Made by a program: the position numbers and the translations under genes. Of a DNA stretch of 16,599 nt, positions 1-6,539 are shown piece after piece (position 1 is the first letter of the stretch; every line of letters begins with the position of its first letter). The stretch is from DATCVR01 sp036566745 (GTDB taxonomy: Bacteria > Actinomycetota > Actinomycetes > Jiangellales > Jiangellaceae): positions 1 through 16,599 of the forward strand of contig DATCVR010000419.1 of the NCBI GenBank assembly GCA_036566745.1, written 5' to 3'. Under the pieces are notes generated by a model that had not been told where the DNA came from, searched no databases, and was given only the letters and a program-made list of their open reading frames with translations.

Positions 1-1786
1 CCCGTCCGGCAGCACCACCCTCGACGCCTGGCAGCCCTCCAAGGACGGCCGTCTGCTCGCCTATCAGCTGTCCGAAGGCGGCACCGAGGAGTCGGTCCTG
101 CGGGTTCTCGACGTCGCCACCGGCGCCCCGGTCGACGGCCCGATCGACCGCGCCCGCTACTCCCCCGTCGCGTGGCTGCCCGACGGCGAGGCGTTCTACT
201 ACGTGCGACGCCTGCCGCCGGAGGCCGTGCCCGAGGGCGACGACCAGTTCCACCGCCGGGTCTACCTCCACCGGATCGGCACCGACCCCGACACCGACGC
301 CGAGATCTTCGGCGACGGGCAGGAGAAGACCGCCTACTTCGGCCTCTCGGTGAGCCGTGACGGACGCTGGCTGATCCTCACCTCGTCACTCGGCACCGCC
401 CCGCGCAACGACTCGTGGATCGCCGACCTCAGCGCGGGCGACCACGCCCGTCCTCGGCTCCGCCCCCTTCTCGTCGGTTCCGACTCCCGGGTGTACGCCC
501 ACGTCGGACGCGATGCCCGCCTTTACCTGTGGACCGATCTCGACGCTCCGCGGGGCCGGCTGGCCGTCACCGATCCGACCGACCCGGGGCCGCCCGAGGC
601 CTGGCGCGATCTCCTTCCCGAGGACACTGACGCGGTGCTCGAGGACTACGCGTTCCTCGACGGGCCCGAGCTCGCCGATCCGGTCCTGTTGGTGGCCCGC
701 ACCCGCCACGCGATCTCCGAGGTCAGCGTCCACGACCTCGGCACCGGCGACGTCCTCGACACCGTCGCCCTTCCCGGGCTCGGCAGCATCGGCGGGCTCC
801 GCGAGCGCCCCGAGGGCGGCCACGAGTCGTGGTTCGTCTACACCGACCACACGACGCCGCCGAAGGTCCTCCACTACGACGCCCGCACCCACACCCTCGA
901 CACCTGGGCCGAGAGCCCGGGCACCGTGAGCGTGCCCGCCGTGCGATCCGAGCAGGTCACGTACCGCTCGCTCGACGGCACCGAGGTCCGCATGGTGATC
1001 GTCTCACCGGCCGACGGCGGGTCTCCGACCAGCGCTGATGCCGGCCCCGCCGTTCCGCGGCCCGCCGTCCTCTACGGGTACGGCGGCTTCAACGTCGCGC
1101 TCACGCCTGCCTACTCCGCGAGCATCCTGGCCTGGGTCGAGGCTGGCGGCGTGTGGGCGGTCGCGGGCCTGCGCGGAGGTTCCGAGGAAGGCGAGCAGTG
1201 GCACCGGGCCGGCATGCGAGCCCAGAAGCAGAACGTCTTCGACGACTTCCACGCGGCAGCGGCCCATCTCGTCGACCGCGGCTGGACCACCCCCGATCAG
1301 CTGGGCATCTACGGCGGATCCAACGGCGGCCTGCTGGTGGGTGCCGCCCTCACCCAGCGGCCCGAGCTCTACCGGGCCGTCGTCTGCTCGGCGCCGCTGC
1401 TCGACATGGTGCGCTACGAACGCTTCGGCCTGGGCCCCACCTGGACCGACGAGTACGGCACCGTCGAACGCCCGGACGAGTTGGGCTGGCTGCTCGGCTA
1501 CTCGCCGTACCACCATGTCCACTCCGGCGTCGAGTACCCGGCCGTGCTGTTCACCGTCTTCGACAGCGACACCAGGGTCGATCCTCTGCACGCCCGCAAG
1601 ATGGCGGCCGCTCTCCAGGCGGCCACCCACCACGATGATCCCGGCGGCCGACCCCACACCCGCCCGGTCCTCATCCGTGCCGAGGGCGATGTCGGCCACG
1701 GAGCCCGGGCGGTCTCGCGCACGGTCGACCTCGCCTCCGACCAGCTCGGCTTCCTCGCCCACCACCTCGATCTGGATCGTTCATGA
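1..1786 (+). CDS. Prolyl oligopeptidase family serine peptidase (S9A), 5' truncated by the window
   Basis: The reading frame is open from base 2 to the TGA at 1784-1786, so 594 codons are visible. The family is usually about 700 residues, so roughly the first 100 are missing. The N-terminal part reads as beta-propeller blades (for example the stretches around AWQPSKDGRLLAYQLS and VAWLPDGEAFYYV). The C-terminal part is an alpha/beta hydrolase. The catalytic triad is visible: Ser in GGSNGG (codon 1319-1321), Asp in DSDTRVDP (codon 1568-1570, aligning with the Asp before the substrate-binding Arg of prolyl oligopeptidase) and His in GDVGHGA (codon 1697-1699). The family cleaves short peptides after proline, usually in the cytoplasm. 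Oligopeptidase B is a less likely alternative. The stop overlaps the start of the MscS gene (ATGA), suggesting coupled translation. The true start and any signal peptide lie outside the window. Confidence 0.93.
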   Translation, partial: PSGSTTLDAWQPSKDGRLLAYQLSEGGTEESVLRVLDVATGAPVDGPIDRARYSPVAWLPDGEAFYYVRRLPPEAVPEGDDQFHRRVYLHRIGTDPDTDAEIFGDGQEKTAYFGLSVSRDGRWLILTSSLGTAPRNDSWIADLSAGDHARPRLRPLLVGSDSRVYAHVGRDARLYLWTDLDAPRGRLAVTDPTDPGPPEAWRDLLPEDTDAVLEDYAFLDGPELADPVLLVARTRHAISEVSVHDLGTGDVLDTVALPGLGSIGGLRERPEGGHESWFVYTDHTTPPKVLHYDARTHTLDTWAESPGTVSVPAVRSEQVTYRSLDGTEVRMVIVSPADGGSPTSADAGPAVPRPAVLYGYGGFNVALTPAYSASILAWVEAGGVWAVAGLRGGSEEGEQWHRAGMRAQKQNVFDDFHAAAAHLVDRGWTTPDQLGIYGGSNGGLLVGAALTQRPELYRAVVCSAPLLDMVRYERFGLGPTWTDEYGTVERPDELGWLLGYSPYHHVHSGVEYPAVLFTVFDSDTRVDPLHARKMAAALQAATHHDDPGGRPHTRPVLIRAEGDVGHGARAVSRTVDLASDQLGFLAHHLDLDRS

Positions 1787-2793
1787 CGCTCGCCCTCATC
1801 GCCGCCACCTCGATCCCGCTGTCCGGCCGCCTGGCGCCTACCCCAGCGCCCGTCACCAGCACCCCCGACCCCGACGCTCCGGAGCGGTTCAGCAGCGACT
1901 GGTGGACCGACGTCCTGCTCGACATCCCCCTGCGGATCATCGGGCTGGTCCTGTTGGGGCTGCTCGCCCGCTACCTCCTCCACAAGATGATCGACCGGAT
2001 CGTGGCCAGGATGGCCACCTCCTCGCCGCCCCCACGCGTCCTCGGTTCGAGGGCCGCGCGCATCGTGTTCGCCAGCGCGGGCGCCTACTCCGAGCGCCGC
2101 GCCCTGCGAGCGCGCACCATCGGATCGCTGCTCAAGAGCATCGTCACCGCCGTGGTCGGCGCGGTCGTGGTGGCGATGATCCTCGAGATCCTGGGCTACT
2201 CGATCGGCCCGCTGCTGGCCTCGGCCGGCATCCTCGGCGTCGCTCTCGGCTTCGGCGCCCAGAACATCGTCAAGGACTTCCTGGCCGGGCTGTCGATGCT
2301 GCTCGAGGACCAGTACGGCGTCGGCGACGTGATCGACATGGGCGAGGCCACCGGCACGGTCGAGGCGGTCGGCATGCGCGTCACCCGGCTGCGGGCCACC
2401 GACGGCACCGTCTGGTACGTCCGCAACGGCGAGGTCATCCGGGTCGGCAATGCCAGCCAGGATTGGTCACGCGCCATCGTCGACGTCCGCGTCGCCTACC
2501 GCGAGGACCTCGACCGTGTCACCGAGATCCTCCAGCGCACCGCCGACGAGATGGCGGCCGACCCCGACTGGGAGCCCAAGGTCCTCGAGCCGCCCGAGGT
2601 CTCCGGCGTCGAGTCGCTGGCGGCCGATGCCGTGGTGCTACGGGTCATGATCAAGACGGCGCCGCAGGAGCAAGGGCCAGTCGCCCGTGAGCTGCGCGAA
2701 CGGGTCAAGGACACCTTCGACACTGAGGGGGTCAACATCCCCGCTCCGCCCTCACCCGCTCCCCCACCCGCCCCCGCCCCACCACCGGGCTGA
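1783..2793 (+). CDS. MscS-family small-conductance mechanosensitive channel
   Basis: A 336-residue membrane protein starting at ATG 1783 within an ATGA overlap with the peptidase stop. Hydrophobic segments lie near residues 49-66 and 118-137. They are followed by the pore helix and its continuation at about 142-182, with the Gly/Ala-rich pattern ASAGILGVALGFGAQ and then NIVKDFLAGL, which is diagnostic of MscS TM3. The beta-domain follows (VGDVIDMGEATGTVEAVGMR, about 180-199), and the cytoplasmic vestibule domain runs to about residue 318. MscS channels open under membrane tension and release osmolytes during hypo-osmotic shock. The last 18 residues are almost only Pro and Ala, an extra low-complexity tail encoded by a C-rich tract. 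The first 40 residues hold a short hydrophobic stretch and then a Pro/Thr-rich linker, so the extreme N-terminus could start further in; no better start is evident. The peptidase neighbour does not explain the function. Confidence 0.93.
   Translation: MTLALIAATSIPLSGRLAPTPAPVTSTPDPDAPERFSSDWWTDVLLDIPLRIIGLVLLGLLARYLLHKMIDRIVARMATSSPPPRVLGSRAARIVFASAGAYSERRALRARTIGSLLKSIVTAVVGAVVVAMILEILGYSIGPLLASAGILGVALGFGAQNIVKDFLAGLSMLLEDQYGVGDVIDMGEATGTVEAVGMRVTRLRATDGTVWYVRNGEVIRVGNASQDWSRAIVDVRVAYREDLDRVTEILQRTADEMAADPDWEPKVLEPPEVSGVESLAADAVVLRVMIKTAPQEQGPVARELRERVKDTFDTEGVNIPAPPSPAPPPAPAPPPG
2761..2780 (-). other. Potential G-quadruplex on the minus strand
   Basis: On the plus strand the tract is C5-A-C3-G-C5-G-C4. 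The minus strand therefore carries four runs of at least three G separated by single-base loops, the canonical four-run form with the shortest loops. It encodes part of the Pro/Ala tail of the MscS channel. A minus-strand transcript reading through from the OsmC gene would carry the G-rich form. The motif is seen directly; folding in the cell is inference. Confidence 0.5.
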
Positions 2794-2824
2794 ATCGTGT
2801 AGCGCCCGTATAGCCGCATGAGCC

Positions 2825-2870
2825 AGCCTCCTGTCAGAACCACGGATCAACCCGCGCCCGACAGGAGGCT
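2825..2870. terminator. Candidate bidirectional terminator hairpin between convergent genes
   Basis: A perfect 11-bp inverted repeat (arms 2825-2835 and 2860-2870, sequence agcctcctgtc and its complement) is separated by a 24-base loop. It lies between the stop of the plus-strand MscS gene (2793) and the stop of the minus-strand OsmC gene (2899), where a shared terminator is expected. There is no T-tract on either side, which is common in high-GC actinomycetes. The long loop lowers confidence. Confidence 0.5.
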
Positions 2871-2898
2871 CGTCCATGCGCTCGAGCGTGCGAGCTGG

Positions 2899-3330
2899 TC
2901 AGCCCTCGACCAGCGACGCCTCCAGCGTGATGGTGGTGCCGGTCAGGGCCTTGCTCACCGGGCAGTTCTGCTTGGCGTCCTCGGCGGCGGCGGCGAAGTC
3001 CTCCGCCGAGATGCCCGGCACCACACCGCGCACGGTGAGCTTGATGTCGGTGATGCCCTCGCCGGGCTGGAACGTGACGTCGGCCGTGGTGTCGAGCGAC
3101 GTCGGCGGCGTGCCGGCCTTGGCGAGGCCGTTGGAGAACGCCATCGAGAAGCACGACGAGTGCGCGGCGGCGATGAGCTCCTCCGGCGACGTCCTGCCGC
3201 CGGGCTCCTCGGTGCGCGCGGCCCAGGTGACGTCATACGTGCCGAGCCCCGACGACTCGAGCGTGACCCGGCCGGCGCCCTCGAACAGCGAGCCTTCCCA
3301 GTGGGTCGTGGCGTTGCGGGTGGTGGCCAT
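2899..3330 (-). CDS. OsmC-family peroxiredoxin
   Basis: A 143-residue protein, the normal OsmC length. The two redox-active cysteines of the family are visible: Cys60 in AHSSCFSMAFS and Cys123 in QNCPVSKAL. The Arg/Glu pair that helps activate the first cysteine is probably R39 and E41. OsmC proteins reduce organic hydroperoxides with thiol reductants in the cytoplasm. The SPEELIAAAHSSC block fits the OsmC branch better than Ohr. I chose the ATG at 3330-3328 because GGAGAGG lies 6 bases upstream on the minus strand; a longer in-frame start exists at 3366 but has no such site and adds residues not expected for the family. The gene is convergent with the MscS gene and divergent from glbO. Pairing with an oxygen-binding globin suits an oxidative-stress role, but that is inference. 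Confidence 0.93.
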   Translation of the reverse strand: MATTRNATTHWEGSLFEGAGRVTLESSGLGTYDVTWAARTEEPGGRTSPEELIAAAHSSCFSMAFSNGLAKAGTPPTSLDTTADVTFQPGEGITDIKLTVRGVVPGISAEDFAAAAEDAKQNCPVSKALTGTTITLEASLVEG

Positions 3331-3431
3331 GGAAGTCCTCTCCGGAACAGTGCTGTCAGCCGTCATCCTGCCGTGCCCGTACGACCCTCACGACGGCGCC
3401 CTGGACCGCTCCGGCCGCCGGTCCTGCGACA
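3331..3431. promoter_or_regulatory. Divergent intergenic region between the OsmC gene and glbO
   Basis: These 101 bases must hold the start signals of both genes. The OsmC side shows a clear ribosome-binding site (GGAGAGG, complement at 3336-3342). On the glbO side an extended -10-like element, TGC then GACAAT (3425-3433), ends 7 bases before an in-frame GTG at 3441. I see no convincing -35 for either direction. A short inverted repeat, acagtgctgt, lies at about 3348-3357 on the OsmC side. No known operator was recognised. Confidence 0.4.
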
Positions 3432-3830
3432 ATGGGACCTGTGAGCACGCGTGTGGACAATTTCTACGATGCCGTCGGGGGCCGCGAGACCTTCGCCCGC
3501 CTGGTGCACCGCTTCTACGAGGGTGTCGCCGACGACCCCCTGCTGCGCCCGATGTACCCCGAGGAGGACCTCGGCCCGGCCGAAGAGCGGCTGCTGATGT
3601 TCCTCGAGCAGTACTGGGGCGGACCCACCACCTACTCCGAGCAGCGCGGACATCCCCGTCTCCGGATGCGGCACGCGCCGTTCACGGTGAGCCCCACGGC
3701 TCGCGACCGCTGGCTGCACCACATGAAGGTCGCCGTCGACGAGCTCGACCTGCCGCCGATCTACCGCGCGACACTCTGGGACTATCTGGAACGAGCCGCC
3801 CATTCCATGGTCAATTCGTTCGAGGAGTAG
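3432..3830 (+). CDS. glbO: Group II truncated haemoglobin (trHbO)
   Basis: A 132-residue protein very close to mycobacterial GlbO; for example RMFLEQYWGGP-type and GHPRLRMRHAPF stretches are nearly unchanged. Counting against M. tuberculosis GlbO (offset 6), the haem-pocket residues are all present: Tyr29 (B10), Tyr42 (CD1), proximal His81 (F8) and Trp94 (G8). Group II globins bind O2 and handle NO or peroxide, with some membrane association reported in mycobacteria. The start is uncertain. ATG 3432 is used here, but neither it nor the in-frame GTGs at 3441 and 3453 has a good ribosome-binding site, and GTG 3441 lies 7 bases after an extended -10-like hexamer, which would suit a leaderless mRNA. 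The stop lies 33 bases before the ABC operon, so partial co-transcription is possible. Confidence 0.96.
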   Translation: MGPVSTRVDNFYDAVGGRETFARLVHRFYEGVADDPLLRPMYPEEDLGPAEERLLMFLEQYWGGPTTYSEQRGHPRLRMRHAPFTVSPTARDRWLHHMKVAVDELDLPPIYRATLWDYLERAAHSMVNSFEE

Positions 3831-3851
3831 GGTTCCCCGAAATCGATCTGC

Positions 3852-3866
3852 GGAGGGGCAGCTTTG
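3852..3866 (+). promoter_or_regulatory. Strong ribosome-binding site that supports a TTG start
   Basis: GGAGGGG (3852-3858) lies 5 bases before TTG 3864-3866. It is the best Shine-Dalgarno match near the first permease, and no ATG or GTG in that frame lies close by. It therefore decides in favour of the rare TTG codon as start of the ABC operon. Confidence 0.7.
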
Positions 3867-6539
3867 ATCGGTAGCGCCCGGTTTGTCACGCGACGTGCCA
3901 CCGGTCATCTCGGAGTGCTCCTCACGGCCACCCTGACGGCGCTCGTCGCCGCGGTCCTGCTCGTCTCGGCCACAGTCCTGGCGCCCGGGGTCGCTGAGAG
4001 CGCCTTGCAGCGCACTCTCCACAACGCCGACGTCGACGACACCACCCTCACCGCCTCCACCGGGCTCGACGACGAGTGGAGCCAGCTCAACCAGGGCGTC
4101 CGAGCCGCCGTCGACGCCAGGCCCGGGCTGATCGACCAGGTCACCGCCACCATGTGGAGCACCGCCTACACCGCCACCGGCCTCGGCGCGGACGACCGGT
4201 TGGCCATCGCGTCGTTCGGGGGCGCGGAGCGGTGGGCCGAACCCGTCGAGGGACGTCTGCCCGAGCCTGGCGCCGCGGTGACCGAGGCCGCGATGCACGC
4301 CGCCGCCCTGGAAGCCGCCGGCATCGTCGTGGGCGACACCCTCACGGTCACCCCCCTGACCGGCTCGGCGCCGCCCACCCAGGTCACCGTCGTCGGCTCC
4401 TACCTCCCTCTTGCCCCGGACGACCCGATCTGGCGCGGCAACGGCAGCGGCTTCGGCGGCGCCGAGCAGAGCGACTTGCGCGTGGTCGGGCCGCTCCTGT
4501 TCGACGACGCCGACCTGCTCGGCACGATCGCGCCCACCACCGCCACCGCCGGCTGGCGACTCCCGCTCGCCGTCGACGACGTCCGGCTCGACACCGCGCC
4601 CACCGTCGGCGACGATCTCGCCGCGCTGTCCACCGAGATCGGCGACCTCCGAGCCGGCGAGCGCGGCCAGCAGATGGCGGTCTCCGGCGGCACCGTCGAG
4701 CTGGTCGACCAGGCCCGCGAAGCGGCCTCGGCGGCGCGGGCCCTGCTCCTCGTGATCGTCGTGATGCTCGCCGTGCTCGGCGTGTGGGCTCTGGCGTTCA
4801 CCGCACGCCTGGTGGCGACCCGCCGCGCGCCCACCACGGCGCTGCTGCGGGCGCGCGGCGCCGACGAAGGGCGCGTCCTGCGCTGGTCGCTGGCCGGAAC
4901 CCTCGGACCCGCCGTCGCCGTCGCCCTGGCAGCGCCACCCCTCGCCGAGCTGGCGCTGCGGCCGTTGCGCGATCAGGGCGCCCTCGGCGGCGCGGTCGAC
5001 ACCTCCGCGCTCGCGGGCTCCGGCTGGGCGGTCTCGGCCGTCGTCGCGCTGGTGTGGCTGGTACTCATGGTCGCCGCCGACCGTAGCGCCGGACGTTCGA
5101 TGGCCGGGGTGGCGGCGGCGGGCGCGCGACCCCGGCGCGCCGCCGCGCAACGGGTCGGACTCGACCTCCTCCTGGTCGCACTGGGAGTGCTGGCGCTGCA
5201 GCAGCTGCGCCGCCCGCCCGACACCGCGTCCGAGGTCGTGCTGGTCATCGCGCCGTCTCTGGTGGTCCTCGCGGGCACCGTGGTCCTCGTCCGAGCTCTG
5301 CCGTGGGTCGCCGGCGCGGTCGCCACCATCGCCAACGCCCGGCCGGGCGCGGCGGCGATGCTCGGCGCCAACGAGACCTCCCGCCGGTCGGTGCGCCACG
5401 TCGCCGCGTGCGTGCTGGTGGTGCTCGCCATCACCGTCTCGGTGTTCGCCGCCAGCACCCAGAGCTCGTGGAGTCGCTTCAGCAGCGACACCGTCGACCT
5501 CGCCGAACCGGCCGACGTCCGGGTGCGCTCGGCGACCAGCGACCCGGACACCGCCGAGCAGACCGCCGCCGCCCTGGCGGACCTCCCTGGCGTCGACGCC
5601 GTCATGCCGGTGACGCGCTCGACCTACTCCGAGGGCGACGTGAGCATCGCCGTCGTCGGAATCGACCCGGACCTCGCCGCGACGATGCGATGGGACGAAC
5701 GCTCCGCGCGCGGCGACATCTCCGGAGCGCTGCGCTCCATCGCCGATCCGGGCTTCTCCGAGCCGCTCCCGGTGCTGGTCACCCCCGCGATGGCCGACCG
5801 GCTCGGCCTCGCCGTCGGCGACCAGGCCACCCTCGCCCTGCCCGGCGCCTCCGCGGTCTTCGAGGTCGCCGGTCTCGTCGACGCCGTCCCGGGGTCCTCC
5901 GAGGCGTCGGCCATGCTGACCAACAGAACCGCTCTGGCCCTCCGCCTCGACCGCGAGATTCCCGACGAGTGGTGGGTCGCGACCAGCGACGGCGACGACC
6001 CGGCGACCGCGGCAACGGCTGCGGAGGCGGCTGCCGCGCTACCCGCCGTCGGTGCCGTCACCACCCACGCCGAGGCCGCCCAGCGCAGCGCCGACGATCC
6101 CTCGGCCGCGGGTGTCGTTGCCGGGCTGACCGCCGGGCTGGTCTTCGCGGCGGTGTTCGTCCTGATCGGGGTGGTCGTCCACACCGTCACGTCCTTCCAG
6201 GCCCGGGTCGGCGAGTACGCGGTGGTGCGCGCGATCGGGCTCGGCCGGCGAGGCATCGCCGGCTCCGTCAGCGTCGAGCAGAGCGTGCTGCTCGGGTTCT
6301 CCACCCTGGCCGGTCTCGCCCTCGGGTTGCTGGTCGCGTGGCTGGTGGTGCCCCACACCGTCGGCGGGCTGGCCGGGCTGCCCGAGGTCCCGCCGCTCGT
6401 CCTCGAGGTGCCGTGGGACGTCGTGGCAGCCCTCGCGGCGGCGATCATCGTGCTCACGGCGGCGCTGATCGTCATCCAGACCCGGATGACCCGGGCGATC
6501 GACGTGCCGGGAGTCCTGCGCGCCGGGGAGGACACGTGA
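3864..6539 (+). CDS. FtsX-like (MacB/type VII) ABC transporter permease, two-module form
   Basis: An 891-residue membrane protein starting at TTG 3864 behind a strong Shine-Dalgarno site. About ten membrane segments are visible, near residues 17-40, 293-315, 347-366, 386-407, 430-447, 456-487, 510-530, 749-777, 807-829 and 852-872. Two large soluble parts (about 41-290 and 531-748) should face outward. FtsX coupling-helix motifs follow the second segment (LLRARGAD) and the eighth (VVRAIGLG), so the chain looks like two FtsX modules in tandem. This family couples ATP hydrolysis to pulling lipids, lipoproteins, peptides or drugs from the membrane, or to mechanotransmission. The C-terminus ends VLRAGEDT. 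The stop is overlapped by the next permease (GTGA). No substrate can be assigned, and no HlyD-type adaptor is encoded here. Confidence 0.9.
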   Translation: MIGSARFVTRRATGHLGVLLTATLTALVAAVLLVSATVLAPGVAESALQRTLHNADVDDTTLTASTGLDDEWSQLNQGVRAAVDARPGLIDQVTATMWSTAYTATGLGADDRLAIASFGGAERWAEPVEGRLPEPGAAVTEAAMHAAALEAAGIVVGDTLTVTPLTGSAPPTQVTVVGSYLPLAPDDPIWRGNGSGFGGAEQSDLRVVGPLLFDDADLLGTIAPTTATAGWRLPLAVDDVRLDTAPTVGDDLAALSTEIGDLRAGERGQQMAVSGGTVELVDQAREAASAARALLLVIVVMLAVLGVWALAFTARLVATRRAPTTALLRARGADEGRVLRWSLAGTLGPAVAVALAAPPLAELALRPLRDQGALGGAVDTSALAGSGWAVSAVVALVWLVLMVAADRSAGRSMAGVAAAGARPRRAAAQRVGLDLLLVALGVLALQQLRRPPDTASEVVLVIAPSLVVLAGTVVLVRALPWVAGAVATIANARPGAAAMLGANETSRRSVRHVAACVLVVLAITVSVFAASTQSSWSRFSSDTVDLAEPADVRVRSATSDPDTAEQTAAALADLPGVDAVMPVTRSTYSEGDVSIAVVGIDPDLAATMRWDERSARGDISGALRSIADPGFSEPLPVLVTPAMADRLGLAVGDQATLALPGASAVFEVAGLVDAVPGSSEASAMLTNRTALALRLDREIPDEWWVATSDGDDPATAATAAEAAAALPAVGAVTTHAEAAQRSADDPSAAGVVAGLTAGLVFAAVFVLIGVVVHTVTSFQARVGEYAVVRAIGLGRRGIAGSVSVEQSVLLGFSTLAGLALGLLVAWLVVPHTVGGLAGLPEVPPLVLEVPWDVVAALAAAIIVLTAALIVIQTRMTRAIDVPGVLRAGEDT

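Noticed and set aside
3331..3366. Longer start for the OsmC protein at 3366
   Set aside because: It has no ribosome-binding site, whereas GGAGAGG lies 6 bases before the ATG at 3330, which also gives the normal family length.
3363..5399. 678-codon open frame on the minus strand
   Set aside because: It runs antisense through glbO and the first permease and its translation is low-complexity Gly/Arg/Asp-rich. It is an antisense artefact of high-GC third positions.
5303..6535. Long upstream extension of the second permease frame (the open frame runs from 5303 to 9280, giving 1325 codons)
   Set aside because: Before 6536 the translation is Arg/Gly/Pro-rich without membrane segments and lies out of phase within the first permease. 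The GTGA overlap and ribosome-binding site at 6536 give a better start.
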